From: Bordetella parapertussis
GTDB lineage: Bacteria > Pseudomonadota > Gammaproteobacteria > Burkholderiales > Burkholderiaceae_A
DNA length: 64,000 nucleotides
Assembly (NCBI GenBank): GCA_945901825.1
Contig: CAMDMC010000004.1
Location: forward strand, 1-64,000
Reading direction: 5' to 3'
Position 1 is the first letter of the stretch. Every line of letters begins with the position of its first letter. A program made the translations under genes and the position numbers. Shown here piece by piece: positions 8,998 to 18,487 of this stretch. The notes below the pieces were generated by a model. It was not told the origin of the DNA. It did no database searches and saw only the letters and a program-made list of their open reading frames with translations.

Positions 8998-10557
8998 CTA
9001 AAAATCAAACTGTTTCTGTGGGCTCTCGTTTACGTTTACATCACGCCTTGATTTGTTAATCCTGCCTGTAGATGAACGCTTACGGCTGCCATGTTTCTCG
9101 AACACAGCCCTCGCCTCCTCTGTTGCCTGAGCACTTTTTCTTAAAGACCAAAGCCTCTCCCGAGCCAGACGTGCCGCCTGAGCATGATCAACGACCGGGT
9201 TGGGGTAGGAACCCGTTTCAAGCTCGGGAATCCAACGCCGAATAAAAACCTGTTGGGGGTCTTGATCGAGACCCTGCTTAACAGGGTTATAGATACGAAT
9301 GGTGTTAATACCTGTTGTTCCGCTTTGCATCTGAATCTGGGGCCAATGAATGCCTGGCTCGTAGTCAACAAAATAGCGTGCCAAATGCCTGCCGGTCTCA
9401 CGCCAGTGCAGCCACAAATGTTGACTGGCAAACGAAATAAGCAGGGCCCGCATCCGAAAGTTGATCCAGCCGTAATGCCTCAGGTAACGCATACAAGCGT
9501 CAACGAAAGGTAAGCCTGTTGTACCGTTTGACCAGGCCTCATGAAGGCGGTGTTGCTCGGAGTCAAAAGCCCCCTCGTTACGCAGACCTCTTGTTGAAGA
9601 ATGCAAGCAGCGAAACTCCATCTCAGGCTCGGATTCAAGCTTCTGAATAAAGTGGCAACGCCAGTGCAGTCGACTCTCAAAACTGCGAAGGCTTAGAAGC
9701 ATGGCAGAACGACCTGGGCTTGAAGCGTCATTGCGCCAGTCCTCGGCGGCTGCCCACGCCGCTTGAACCACCTCTCGTATCGAGAGCACACCCCAGGTCA
9801 GGTAAGGTGAGATTCTTGAACAGGAAACTTCTGCCGTAAGGGGGCTGCTCATCTGGGATCGGTAATAAAGGCCACGGCCCGCCAAAAATTCCTGCAGGTG
9901 CTTCAAGCCTAGGCGACGACCACCCTGCAGCCGCCCCGGGCAGTCATCTTCCTTGGCCAGGCTCGCCCAGGACGCAAGTGCGTTGTGGTGAAAGCAGTCT
10001 GGAAGATTACTTAAAACGGCGCTGAACAACGGCCCTAAGGGATTAAAGTTGGGTACTGGCAGGCACGAGGCCTGCATCCTCTCGGCCCAAGTTTTCTGCC
10101 AGGTATCGCGGTTTTTCAGGCATCGCACCACATTGTTCTGCGGCAGCTCAAGCCAGGGAGTCTGAGTTGTTTGGCACCAGCCACGCACCCGACGATCCCG
10201 TGCATAGCTCTCCCAGTTACCGGTCTCCTCATGACTATGCAGGCAGAAGGGGCCCAGGGCTTGTCGAAGCTGTCCGAGTAGATCTGGCATTTCCCCGCAC
10301 GCAACCAAAAGACGTAGGCCGGCGTTCTGACAGGCCAACTGGAACTCAGTAAGGCAGTCTCGGTAAAAAGCGGCATGTCGCCCACTACTGTCAGCAAGGC
10401 CCCAGAGTGATGGCTCGTAGACAACCAAGCCCAGTACTGAGCCCCGCGCGACAGCAGCCTGGAGTGCATAATGATCTTCAAGACGAAGATCACGCTTGAA
10501 CCACACCAGCTGGATGGTCTGTCCCGAATTGGGCAGGGTGAATTCAGGTTTTTCCAC
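8998..10557 (-). CDS. Cryptochrome/photolyase family protein
   Basis: A protein of 519 residues with normal domain order. An N-terminal alpha/beta antenna-like domain opens [21 protein letters not shown]-terminal helical FAD domain contains [19 protein letters not shown] and INFRMRALL. After this the usual photolyase loop is replaced by [19 protein letters not shown] and [14 protein letters not shown], which is the variant seen in one bacterial cryptochrome-like group. The last 40 residues are basic and probably disordered ([16 protein letters not shown]). It may repair UV photoproducts or sense blue light; sequence alone does not decide. The start is a GTG without a clear Shine-Dalgarno. The gene is divergent from the DCC-family gene. 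Confidence 0.88.
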   Translation of the reverse strand: MEKPEFTLPNSGQTIQLVWFKRDLRLEDHYALQAAVARGSVLGLVVYEPSLWGLADSSGRHAAFYRDCLTEFQLACQNAGLRLLVACGEMPDLLGQLRQALGPFCLHSHEETGNWESYARDRRVRGWCQTTQTPWLELPQNNVVRCLKNRDTWQKTWAERMQASCLPVPNFNPLGPLFSAVLSNLPDCFHHNALASWASLAKEDDCPGRLQGGRRLGLKHLQEFLAGRGLYYRSQMSSPLTAEVSCSRISPYLTWGVLSIREVVQAAWAAAEDWRNDASSPGRSAMLLSLRSFESRLHWRCHFIQKLESEPEMEFRCLHSSTRGLRNEGAFDSEQHRLHEAWSNGTTGLPFVDACMRYLRHYGWINFRMRALLISFASQHLWLHWRETGRHLARYFVDYEPGIHWPQIQMQSGTTGINTIRIYNPVKQGLDQDPQQVFIRRWIPELETGSYPNPVVDHAQAARLARERLWSLRKSAQATEEARAVFEKHGSRKRSSTGRINKSRRDVNVNESPQKQFDF

Positions 10558-10624
10558 AGATGATCATGCTACTGTGATTTCAGGAAAAACATCCCTAGCA
10601 TCTGACTAGGCATAGGATTAGCAA

Positions 10625-11050
10625 ATGACCATCCCCTTGGTAGACAAGCCAAAAAGTGACACTGAATTACTTACGGTTCTTTACGACGGCGATTGCCCTT
10701 TGTGCCGTCGCGAAATTGCCCATGTCCAAAGGCTTGCAGCATCGAACCCGGATACGAAACTATGTTTTACGAACATTGGGGCCTCGGTCGATAACAATGT
10801 TCACCCCGCGGGCGAACGCGAGCTTCTTCTAGCCCGCTTTCACGTTGAAAAATCCGACGGAACCCGTCTTAGTGGAGCCCAGGCCTTCGTTGCGATGTGG
10901 TCGCGTCTTCCGGGTTGGCGTTTACTTGCTCGGGTTGCTCAATTACCTGGTGCAACGGGCATGCTGGAAGTTTTATACAAAGGCTTCCTAAAACTACGAC
11001 CGGGCCTCCAAACCCTTGCTCACCGACTTGAGAAGTCCGCCAAAGTCTAG
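10625..11050 (+). CDS. DCC-family thiol-disulfide oxidoreductase-like protein (DUF393)
   Basis: A small protein of 141 residues with the DCC motif that names the family: VLYDGDCPLCRREIAHVQ, containing a thioredoxin-like CxxC. Family members are predicted thiol-disulfide proteins of unknown partner. No signal peptide is visible, so it is probably cytoplasmic. An AGGA six bases before the ATG supports the start. It is followed after a short gap by a lipoprotein gene and the DUF411 gene, and is divergent from the cryptochrome gene. Confidence 0.88.
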   Translation: MTIPLVDKPKSDTELLTVLYDGDCPLCRREIAHVQRLAASNPDTKLCFTNIGASVDNNVHPAGERELLLARFHVEKSDGTRLSGAQAFVAMWSRLPGWRLLARVAQLPGATGMLEVLYKGFLKLRPGLQTLAHRLEKSAKV

Positions 11051-11063
11051 TTAGCGGAAGTTG

Positions 11064-11402
11064 ATGAAGCACAGCAAGAGCCAAGGTCCTAAAATTGTAG
11101 GGCATTTTTCCCTAGTTGCCCTTGGGATGGCTCTTATCACGGCCGGTTGCGTGGTAAGAACCCAAGACTTTCATTGCGCGCTTGAAGAAGACGCGAACAA
11201 GAATTTTGAACTTCGTATGACGCCAACGTCGCTCGATCTAGACTCGATCAACTACAGTTTTGTGGAGGAACAAGGTGCAAAACGCATTTACGAGAACAAG
11301 GCACTTAATCAGCGTGTCACTTTTGATCTCGCCAGCACTAAACTAGAGCAATCGCAAGACCCCAAGAAACAATGGACTTGCAAACGTTATGAACCATATT
11401 AA
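11064..11402 (+). CDS. Small putative lipoprotein, unknown function
   Basis: Product of 112 residues with an N-terminal hydrophobic segment ending in a lipobox (ITAGC), which predicts a lipid-anchored protein in the inner or outer membrane. The mature part of about 80 residues is polar, with two further cysteines (HCAL and WTCKRYEPY), and is not recognised. The ATG is preceded by GCGGAAG at short spacing; a TTG one codon upstream is the alternative. It lies between the DCC and DUF411 genes and is probably co-transcribed with them. Confidence 0.65.
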   Translation: MKHSKSQGPKIVGHFSLVALGMALITAGCVVRTQDFHCALEEDANKNFELRMTPTSLDLDSINYSFVEEQGAKRIYENKALNQRVTFDLASTKLEQSQDPKKQWTCKRYEPY

Positions 11403-11417
11403 TTTGAAAGGAACGCT

Positions 11418-11942
11418 ATGCGACACGCCACGCAACCTATGAAGAACCGACGTCTAACCCTGCAGTCACTGGGTGCACTCGTATTAGCCGCGAACCTACC
11501 TCTTCCTGCTGCTTCACAAGCATTAGCAGCCAAGCCCTTGGTTGAGGTCTGGAAGTCACCCACCTGCGGCTGTTGCAAAGACTGGATGACGCATCTTGAA
11601 AAAAATGGCTTTCAGACAAAAGCCTACGACCTGGGCAACACTGCAAAGCGAAAAGAATTGGGTCTGCCAATATCGCTCGGTTCGTGCCACACCGCCATGG
11701 TGAATGGCTATGTTATTGAAGGGCATGTTCCAGCCAGCGAAATTCATCGGTTGCTTAAAGAGAAGCCCGTGGCACTTGGTCTTACGGTTCCCCAAATGCC
11801 CATCGGAAGCCCGGGCATGGACGGTTCGGAGTATGGCGGACAGAAAGACAAATACGACGTCTTACTGGTTACCCGTAGCCTTACGGTGAAACGCTTTGCA
11901 AGCTATCACGGCACCGAGCGACTGAAGAGCTTTTCGGTTTAG
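11418..11942 (+). CDS. DUF411 family metal-binding-like protein
   Basis: An exported protein of 174 residues. The N-terminus KNRRLTLQSLGALVLAANLP plus ASQALA is a signal peptide with an RR pair. The mature part begins VEVWKSPTCGCCKDWMTHL, the CxCC block that defines DUF411, a thioredoxin-like fold often linked to copper or other metal resistance loci. Other family features are the conserved GSCHTA and the GHVPASEIHRLL block. A periplasmic metal-thiol role is plausible, but no copper transporter gene is adjacent. Confidence 0.85.
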   Translation: MRHATQPMKNRRLTLQSLGALVLAANLPLPAASQALAAKPLVEVWKSPTCGCCKDWMTHLEKNGFQTKAYDLGNTAKRKELGLPISLGSCHTAMVNGYVIEGHVPASEIHRLLKEKPVALGLTVPQMPIGSPGMDGSEYGGQKDKYDVLLVTRSLTVKRFASYHGTERLKSFSV

Positions 11943-11954
11943 TGGGAGATGTCT

Positions 11955-12968
11955 TTACTGCCCGATGGCATTAAAACTAAAAATTCCTGGGTAGCCAAAC
12001 AAACCAGCAGCTCCCCCCGTATGAAGAAAAATAATATTCTCTGATTTTTTGAAAAAGCCTTTTCGAATTAAATCGATGAGGCCAGCCATTCCCTTTCCCG
12101 AATAAACGGGGTCCAACACAATTCCCTCGTACTCTGCTACGAGCGTCAATGCTTCAACCATTGACTCCGTGGGTAGTCCGTAGCCTGCACCCACGTAGTC
12201 ACAGTTCGCAACCACATCCTCAGGCTGAATAACCCCCGGATGACCCAACAGCTCTGCCGTTCGCACAGCAAGCTGAAAAACATTTGCTTCCTGCTGTTGC
12301 TTGGGCGCTCGAACGCCAATACCCAACACCGGGATGCTACTGCGCAATAGCTTAAATCCTGCCACCAGACCCGCCTGGGTACCCGCACTTCCCGTGGCCA
12401 TAACAAGATGATCAACGGAGAGCCTCTCCTGCGTGCACTGATAGGAGATTTCGAAGGCGGCATTGACATACCCAAGGGCGCCAATTTCATTGGACCCACC
12501 CCCGGGAATAACATAGGGCCTCTTGCCCTGTGACTGCAGGCTTGCAGCCAACTCCAGCAGTGCCGCATTCATATCGGTACCACCCGGTCGAACAGACACA
12601 TTCGCGCCATGTAAGCGGTCTAAAAGCACATTTCCATTCAATCGGTAGCTTTCATCCTTAAAGCCAGTACGATCTTCTAGCAAGATCTCACAGCCAAGAC
12701 CCAAACGCGCAGCCGCCGCAGCGGTCTGACGCGCATGATTTGACTGCGTTGCTCCTTGAGTAAGCACAAGATCTGCTTTTTGGCCCAGGGCTTCAGCCAT
12801 TAAAAACTCTAACTTTCTTGTCTTGTTACCACCCGATGAAAGGCCGGTGCAGTCATCGCGCTTAATCCACAACTGAGGGCCGCCCAGTAAAGCGCTAAGC
12901 CGGGGCATAGGCTCAAGAGGGGTGGGTAAATGGCCAAGTTTCAGTCGGGGAAATTGAGTGAGATCCAT
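11955..12968 (-). CDS. dcyD: D-cysteine desulfhydrase / ACC deaminase family PLP enzyme
   Basis: A fold-type II PLP enzyme of 337 residues resembling E. coli DcyD, which splits D-cysteine into pyruvate, ammonia and sulfide. Matching landmarks are [24 protein letters not shown], the PLP lysine in [50 protein letters not shown] and [15 protein letters not shown]. The start was placed at MDLTQFPRL because it aligns with the E. coli N-terminus; upstream in-frame starts at 12992 and 13016 would add 8 or 16 residues, and none has a good Shine-Dalgarno. ACC deaminase is the main alternative. The gene is divergent from the LysR gene. Confidence 0.82.
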   Translation of the reverse strand: MDLTQFPRLKLGHLPTPLEPMPRLSALLGGPQLWIKRDDCTGLSSGGNKTRKLEFLMAEALGQKADLVLTQGATQSNHARQTAAAAARLGLGCEILLEDRTGFKDESYRLNGNVLLDRLHGANVSVRPGGTDMNAALLELAASLQSQGKRPYVIPGGGSNEIGALGYVNAAFEISYQCTQERLSVDHLVMATGSAGTQAGLVAGFKLLRSSIPVLGIGVRAPKQQQEANVFQLAVRTAELLGHPGVIQPEDVVANCDYVGAGYGLPTESMVEALTLVAEYEGIVLDPVYSGKGMAGLIDLIRKGFFKKSENIIFLHTGGAAGLFGYPGIFSFNAIGQ

Positions 12969-13064
12969 AGTTATCGCAGGTTGGTAGGGCATAAAGAGGA
13001 ACAGCAACAACCCCATTCAATGCAAATTCACTCAATTAATCAAATGCAAAAATTACCGGATACA

Positions 13065-13079
13065 ATGCAATTAATGCAT
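13065..13079. promoter_or_regulatory. Probable LysR operator, copy 1
   Basis: ATGCA-ATTAA-TGCAT is a perfect interrupted palindrome and fits the LysR box pattern T-N11-A. It ends 20 bases before the LysR start codon. Extra half-sites (ATGCA) begin at 13020 and 13044, so the three are spaced 24 and 21 bases apart, about two helical turns. The same palindrome with a different centre stands in front of the ABC-transporter operon at 16717. Confidence 0.55.
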
Positions 13080-13099
13080 CAACAGGCGGCGGGCGGCTT

Positions 13100-14002
13100 A
13101 TGGAACTCAAGTGGCTTGAAGATTTTCTAGCCTTATTACAGACGCGCAACTTCACATCCGCCGCACAGCTTCGCAACATCTCTCAGCCGGCCTTCTCTCG
13201 ACGAATACAGTCATTGGAGGCCTGGATGGGAACAGACCTTTTAGATCGCACGAAGAAACAAGTGAAGCCCTCCGATGCGGCGCTCCAATATCGCGAAGAG
13301 CTTCAACAAGTTGTTTCCAAGCTCTATCAACTAAGGTCGAAGATTCAATCGAGCCAACTGAATCAGGTAAGTTTCACCGTTGCTGCACAACACAGCTTGC
13401 TTGCTGCCCCTTCTCTACCAACGGTTTTAAGAGAGCTTGCAGCCCACATACAGAATTTAGAACTAAGCGTTCGCTCAGACGATTCCGAGGGATGCCATTC
13501 TCTTCTTAGCCGAGGCGAGGCCGATTTAATTTTCCTCTACGAGCACTTGCAGGACGTTGGTCTTGCGCCGAGTTCAGCTTTGAAGTCCTTTGAAGTGGGA
13601 TACGACAGGCTTATTTTTGTCTGCTCCAGAGATCTCCACCGCGCTTTACGAAAACAACCTGCTTCACCCATTTACCCCTTGCTTGTCTATCCAGAATCGA
13701 GTTTCTTAGGCCGCGTCATCCGAAAAAGAGAGTTGGGTACTCTGTCATCGAAGTACGGAACACAGATTCGATGCGAAAGCGCCTTTGCCCCTGCTCTTAA
13801 AGAAATGACACTCGCTGGAACGGGTATGGCCTGGCTACCCGAAAGCTTAGTGATTAATGAACTTGGATCGGGAGAGTTAATTAACCTTAGCAGGCTCAGT
13901 CGACCCATTGCTCTTAAGATCATGGGCTATCAACTCACCTCACCCGGCAACAGACTTCGTGAAGATGTGGTTGCTTTTTTTGAAAAGAGATCGTCAAAGT
14001 GA
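13100..14002 (+). CDS. LysR-family transcriptional regulator
   Basis: A regulator of 300 residues. The N-terminal winged helix reads LKWLEDFLALLQTRNFTSAA, then SQPAFSRRIQSLEAW. A linker helix and a periplasmic-binding-protein-like effector domain follow (residues about 90-295). It is co-directional with, and overlaps by 4 bases, the amidohydrolase gene, which is less usual than the common divergent layout. The shared ATGCA-N5-TGCAT palindromes at 13065 and 16717 suggest that it controls its own transcription unit and the downstream oligopeptide-type transporter. Confidence 0.92.
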   Translation: MELKWLEDFLALLQTRNFTSAAQLRNISQPAFSRRIQSLEAWMGTDLLDRTKKQVKPSDAALQYREELQQVVSKLYQLRSKIQSSQLNQVSFTVAAQHSLLAAPSLPTVLRELAAHIQNLELSVRSDDSEGCHSLLSRGEADLIFLYEHLQDVGLAPSSALKSFEVGYDRLIFVCSRDLHRALRKQPASPIYPLLVYPESSFLGRVIRKRELGTLSSKYGTQIRCESAFAPALKEMTLAGTGMAWLPESLVINELGSGELINLSRLSRPIALKIMGYQLTSPGNRLREDVVAFFEKRSSK

Positions 14003-15642
14003 ACGATGAAATTGTCTGTCTTCAGGCGCAGTCTATTCTTACGATGAATAAGAGGAAGCCGCTAGCAACGCATATCGCGCTTCGAAACGACAAAATACTG
14101 GCCATTGGTAACGAGGCAGACTGCCGGAAGGCAGGGGCCACTCGATTAATTGATGCCTTTCACCAAGGTTTTATTCTCCCCGGATTCGTTGAAGGACACT
14201 CTCATGCAATGGAAGGAACAATTTGGGAGTTTGTTTACTGTGGCTTTGACACCCGAACCAACCCCCAGGGTCAAAAGATCAAGGGAGCAGTCACTCTGCA
14301 CGAGGTTTTAGAGAGACTTAAAGATAAACTTCATACGACGCCAGTAGAAAAGTTAACTGATGGCGTTGCGGGCTGGGGGTTCGATGCACTTGTGCTTGGT
14401 AACAACACCCTTACTCGACAAGAGCTTGACAATGTGTCAGGCGAGGTGCCGGTAGGCGTTATTCATCAAAGCCTACACATCGTCACGGCAAACTCAGCTC
14501 TACTTAGACGAATTGACCTCCTTAGGCCGAATATTTCTCACCCGGGTAGTCCACTGGGTGTAGATGGGCTTCCAACTGGAGAGCTCCGTGGACCAGACCT
14601 TTTATCTGCGGCATGTGGGTTCATAGGCCTACCCCAAGAACTTTTAAGTTGTGATCAACAAGGTCTCATTAACTTCAATGCGCTTTGTCGCTCAAAGGGC
14701 GTAACAACCGCAACAGATCTTGCAAATCCACTAACGGACAAAACAGTGGAGATGATGTTACGACAAGCAGATACGCCCGACTTTAGCATCACACTTGTAT
14801 CACTACTTCGATCTCAAGGGCTTTCTGGGGAAGCCATGGTCAAGCGTGCTGCTGAACTCAAAGCAAGGTCATCAAAGAAAATTCGATTCGGAAAGATAAA
14901 GCTCGTTGTAGACGGATCTATTCAAGGGTTTACTGCCCGAATCAGATCTCCCGGGTACTTCAATGGTGCGCCGAATGGCTTGTGGTATCTCGACAAGAAC
15001 CTATTACTTCAGGTTCTTTCTGAATCAATTCGACAAGGTATTCAGGTTCATATTCATACGAACGGCGACGAAGCAACTGAACTTGTAGTCAACTCCGTTG
15101 AACATACAATCACAACCCATCCAAACTGCCGTCATCGATTTGTTATTCAGCACTGTCAGATGGCTGATGCTGCACTTCTAGGCCGAATGTCTAGGCTTGG
15201 TATATCCGCCAATTTTTTTGCGAACCATCTGTATTTTTGGGGTGATCAGCACTGGAAATACACGGTTGGGCCAGAGCGTGCTGCTCGTTTGAATCCCTGT
15301 AGATCGGCTGCAGAACTTGGCATCGACTTCTCAATTCACTCCGATGCGCCAGTAACCCCCCTTGACCCCCTTTTTACAGCCTGGTGCTCCGTGGAACGCA
15401 CTACGCGCTCAGGGCGCGTAATCGGCGAACAAGAGAGGCTCACAAGAGAACAGGCCTTGCAGGCAATTACCCTCGGTGCTGCTTACACACTGGAAATGGA
15501 AAATGAGATTGGCTCACTTGATGTCGGTAAACAAGCGGATCTGGTTGTTCTTAAGGAAAATCCCTTAGACCTTCATAGCGATCTTAGACAAATTCAGGTA
15601 CTCAAAACAATCCACGCAAGCCAAATTCAATCGATCTTTTGA
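13999..15642 (+). CDS. YtcJ-type amidohydrolase (amidohydrolase family 3)
   Basis: A metal-dependent hydrolase of 547 residues. Motifs in order are the N-terminal beta-sandwich segment, the HxH metal site in LPGFVEGHSHAMEG, KIKLVVDGSIQGFTA with the conserved lysine region of the YtcJ group, VHIHTNGDEATEL, VIQHCQM, the Asp in FSIHSDAPVTP and the closing GKQADLVVLKENPLD. Substrates for this group are mostly unknown; related enzymes cleave N-acyl or formyl groups and cyclic amides. The GTG start overlaps the LysR stop by 4 bases. A G3E GTPase follows by 15 bases and may supply its metal. Confidence 0.88.
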   Translation: MNDEIVCLQAQSILTMNKRKPLATHIALRNDKILAIGNEADCRKAGATRLIDAFHQGFILPGFVEGHSHAMEGTIWEFVYCGFDTRTNPQGQKIKGAVTLHEVLERLKDKLHTTPVEKLTDGVAGWGFDALVLGNNTLTRQELDNVSGEVPVGVIHQSLHIVTANSALLRRIDLLRPNISHPGSPLGVDGLPTGELRGPDLLSAACGFIGLPQELLSCDQQGLINFNALCRSKGVTTATDLANPLTDKTVEMMLRQADTPDFSITLVSLLRSQGLSGEAMVKRAAELKARSSKKIRFGKIKLVVDGSIQGFTARIRSPGYFNGAPNGLWYLDKNLLLQVLSESIRQGIQVHIHTNGDEATELVVNSVEHTITTHPNCRHRFVIQHCQMADAALLGRMSRLGISANFFANHLYFWGDQHWKYTVGPERAARLNPCRSAAELGIDFSIHSDAPVTPLDPLFTAWCSVERTTRSGRVIGEQERLTREQALQAITLGAAYTLEMENEIGSLDVGKQADLVVLKENPLDLHSDLRQIQVLKTIHASQIQSIF

Positions 15643-15657
15643 AGAGGGGTTAATTGG

Positions 15658-16680
15658 ATGCAGGTTCTCCTGGTAACAGGTTTTCTTGGTTCAGGGAAAA
15701 CGACTTTTATCAATAAGCTAATTCAGCCCCTACGTCGGAACGCGGGCTTGGCGATACTAGTAAACGATTTCGGTAAGGAGTCGGTCTCTGCAGAATATGG
15801 GTCATCTGGTGAACTAGAAGTCCGCTATCTGGAGAACGGTTGTGTTTGTTGTGCTATTGGTCCAAGTCTTGTAACCACAATAAAAAGCCTCACCAGCTTC
15901 GATAAAACAATCTCATCAGTCATCATCGAGCTCAACGGCATCGCACTTCCCGATCAAACAAAACAGACCCTTGGCCTAGTGAGAGAAATTGATAGGCAAT
16001 CAACCTGCTGCGTGGTCAACGCATCTGACTTTCAGAGCTTCTTAAAAGACCCGTTCTACAAAGAGCTCTTGACTCAACAAGTGGCACAGTCCGACTTTAT
16101 TTTTATAAACAGAATGGAAGGCGTGCTTGAAAATGAACTCAATCTTAGGCGTCTTCTAACTGCAATTAAGCCGAACGTCTCTTACCTTGAATCGGCCAAA
16201 ACGTCACTGAACTATTTCTTTACACACGGTACCGCGCAGGCTCCATCTAGAGGCCCCCCTACCTCCTTATTCGAAACCGCTTTCGCGGAACTTAGGGTAA
16301 ACCTTAGGCATGGAGACTCTCGCTACTTGCACCTAACAGTAGCGTTCCAGTTCTCAGGAACTGAAACCGATCTCGTAAATGAACTCTCGCGAACCACTGA
16401 GTCTGACTGTAAGCTTCTTCGGGCAAAGGTTTTGACCGTGGCCGATCCAAAGCAGCCACGGATGATTGCCCAATTTGCAGGCCAACGATGGAAAACCCCT
16501 AGGACTAAAGAGCAAGGCAGTTCCAACCCCCTCGGGAACACCCCTAAGACCTCTCTTCTTGGTGAAAGTTTGCTGGCGAGCGTCGTTCTGAGCGTAACTA
16601 ATACGTCCATGCAACATCAAACCAAAGCGAATTTCTTGGAATGTATGAGAGGCAAAGTCCTGAATTTGTGCGAAATCTGA
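15658..16680 (+). CDS. CobW/COG0523-like G3E GTPase (putative metallochaperone)
   Basis: A cytoplasmic GTPase of 340 residues. Walker A GFLGSGKTTF begins at residue 7, followed by VNDFGKESVSAEY (switch region), the CxCC metal-binding motif in ENGCVCCAIG and IIELNGIALP (Walker B). VVNASDF and INRMEG lie in the position of the guanine-specificity loop, so the usual NKxD is altered to NRME. COG0523 proteins bind zinc, iron or cobalt and insert or buffer metal for partner enzymes. The position right after a metal-dependent amidohydrolase suggests that enzyme as client (inference). Its C-terminal domain lacks a histidine-rich stretch. Confidence 0.85.
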   Translation: MQVLLVTGFLGSGKTTFINKLIQPLRRNAGLAILVNDFGKESVSAEYGSSGELEVRYLENGCVCCAIGPSLVTTIKSLTSFDKTISSVIIELNGIALPDQTKQTLGLVREIDRQSTCCVVNASDFQSFLKDPFYKELLTQQVAQSDFIFINRMEGVLENELNLRRLLTAIKPNVSYLESAKTSLNYFFTHGTAQAPSRGPPTSLFETAFAELRVNLRHGDSRYLHLTVAFQFSGTETDLVNELSRTTESDCKLLRAKVLTVADPKQPRMIAQFAGQRWKTPRTKEQGSSNPLGNTPKTSLLGESLLASVVLSVTNTSMQHQTKANFLECMRGKVLNLCEI

Positions 16681-16716
16681 AAGGGAAAGTGCATTGCTAC
16701 TCCAACTTAGTGCATC

Positions 16717-16731
16717 ATGCACAAATTGCAT
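16717..16731. promoter_or_regulatory. Probable LysR operator, copy 2
   Basis: ATGCA-CAAAT-TGCAT repeats the palindrome architecture found in front of the LysR gene. It overlaps a second palindrome, GTGCAT-C-ATGCAC, at 16710-16722, and another TGCAT half-site starts at 16749. It lies about 90 bases before the start of the substrate-binding-protein gene. This is consistent with activation of the transporter operon by the LysR protein. Confidence 0.55.
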
Positions 16732-16820
16732 TAAGAAGGCCTCATTTTGCATTTGACACTAACGCTCGTTAGGCACGAATCTAGTGGGGAAAATCCATTT
16801 AACACAGGAGTCAAGAGACC

Positions 16821-18464
16821 ATGAGTACAAAAGAAAACCGAACCGAAACAGCAAGGCTTGATGAACGGCGATCTTTCTTAATCAAAACCGGAATAGCCGG
16901 AGGGGTCTATGCCTCTGCAGGACTTATTCCACTTGGCTCTGTAAGTTATGCAAAGTCGGGAGGAACACTGTCCATGTTGATTCAGCCCGAAGTTCCAACC
17001 CTTGCAAGTTACATGAGCACTTCAATGCCGGTTGGGCAGGCTGCCAGCAAGGTTTACGATGGTCTTCTTGAATACAACTTCGATCTAAGTCCACGTCCCT
17101 GCCTAGCAGAAAGTTACAGCATTTCAAAGGACGGTAAAACCATCACCTTCAAAATCCGCAAAGGTGTGACTTTCCACGATGGGAAGCCTCTTACGGCCGA
17201 GGATGCTCGTTACAGCATCATGGAAGTGCTTGCACAGATTCACCCACGCGGTAAAGGTAACTTTAGCCTCATCAGCTCAGCAGAAGTGCCTGACAGCCAC
17301 ACACTTGTTCTGAAACTGTCATCACCATCACCGTCAATGATCATGGCTTTTTCTGGCTATGAATCCCCAATTCTCCCCAAGCATTTGTTTGCAGGAACAG
17401 ACATTAAAAATCATCCTAATGCGAATGCGCCGATAGGGACGGGTCCATTCAAATTTACGGAATGGAAACGAGGGCAGTTTATTCGCTTAGACAAGAACGA
17501 GAATTACTGGTCAGCCGGTGAACCTAAGATTGACCGTATCGTCATCAGTACCATCCCTGACTCATCAACGCGCTCTGCAGTTCTTGAAAAAGGGGAAGCC
17601 CACATTGCAGGATTCGGGGCGGTGCCATACAACGACGCAGCGCGTCTAGCAAAACTGCCCAGCCTGGAAGTGACTCGGCAAGGCTATGAGATGTTCTCCC
17701 CAATCGGAGAACTGGATTTCAACACGAGGGTGAAACCGTTTGACGATAAACGGGTACGGCAGGCAATCTCTTACGCAATCGATCGAAAGTTCATTGCTGA
17801 GAATGTCTGGTTTGGCTTTGCTCGCCCGGCTACCGGGCCGATTAGCTCGAACTTTAAGGCCTCAGGGCTCTACACCGATCAAGTAAAGCGTTACGACGTT
17901 CCAGATGCTATGCAAAGAGCTGAGAAATTGCTTGATCAAGCTGGTTATCCCAAAAAAGCGGGTGGCCAACGAATGGAGATTACGCTTGACGTGACACCTT
18001 ATGGCGAGGAGTGGCAACGATTCGGGGAGTACGTTGCACAACGACTGGCAACGCTGGGTATTAAGGCCACAATTAGATACGAAGATGTAGCAACCTGGCT
18101 TAAGCGAACCTATACCGACTTCGACTTTCAGGTTACTGCAAACTGGTTGAATACATTTGCTGACCCTGTTCTTGGAGTCCATCGCCTGTATCACTCAGAA
18201 GAAATCATTCCTGGGACAGTCTTTAAGAATGCCGCTCGCTGGTCATCCCCCCGTACAGATCAACTCATGAATCTTGCGAAAGTAGAACCAGATCCAAAAA
18301 AACGGGCTGCCTACTACCACGAGTTCCAAAAGATTCTTACCGAGGAAGTGCCTGTGGCGTGGTGCGTGGAAATACTATTCCCAACTGTGACATCACGAAA
18401 GTTTAAAAAGTCGATTGACTCTGCGGTTGGGCTGGCGGGTAACTTCCGAAGTACGGTGTCTTAA
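16821..18464 (+). CDS. Dipeptide-type ABC transporter substrate-binding protein (SBP_bac_5)
   Basis: An exported binding protein of 547 residues in the DppA/OppA family. The N-terminus DERRSFLIKTGIAGGVYASAG is a twin-arginine-type signal. The family core is visible in KVYDGLLEYNFDLSPRPCLAES, FKIRKGVTFHDGKPLTAEDA and GTGPFKFTEWKRGQ. An AGGAG ten bases before the ATG supports the start. It heads an operon with two permeases, a fused double ATPase and an amidase, so its ligand is probably an amide or small peptide that the amidase or upstream amidohydrolase then cleaves. Confidence 0.92.
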   Translation: MSTKENRTETARLDERRSFLIKTGIAGGVYASAGLIPLGSVSYAKSGGTLSMLIQPEVPTLASYMSTSMPVGQAASKVYDGLLEYNFDLSPRPCLAESYSISKDGKTITFKIRKGVTFHDGKPLTAEDARYSIMEVLAQIHPRGKGNFSLISSAEVPDSHTLVLKLSSPSPSMIMAFSGYESPILPKHLFAGTDIKNHPNANAPIGTGPFKFTEWKRGQFIRLDKNENYWSAGEPKIDRIVISTIPDSSTRSAVLEKGEAHIAGFGAVPYNDAARLAKLPSLEVTRQGYEMFSPIGELDFNTRVKPFDDKRVRQAISYAIDRKFIAENVWFGFARPATGPISSNFKASGLYTDQVKRYDVPDAMQRAEKLLDQAGYPKKAGGQRMEITLDVTPYGEEWQRFGEYVAQRLATLGIKATIRYEDVATWLKRTYTDFDFQVTANWLNTFADPVLGVHRLYHSEEIIPGTVFKNAARWSSPRTDQLMNLAKVEPDPKKRAAYYHEFQKILTEEVPVAWCVEILFPTVTSRKFKKSIDSAVGLAGNFRSTVS

Positions 18465-18487
18465 TAGCTAGTCGATTCATAGCAATA

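Noticed and set aside
15658..16680. A second urease accessory protein near ureG
   Set aside because: The G3E GTPase is CobW/COG0523-like (CxCC motif), not UreG or HypB, and is 15 kb from ureG.
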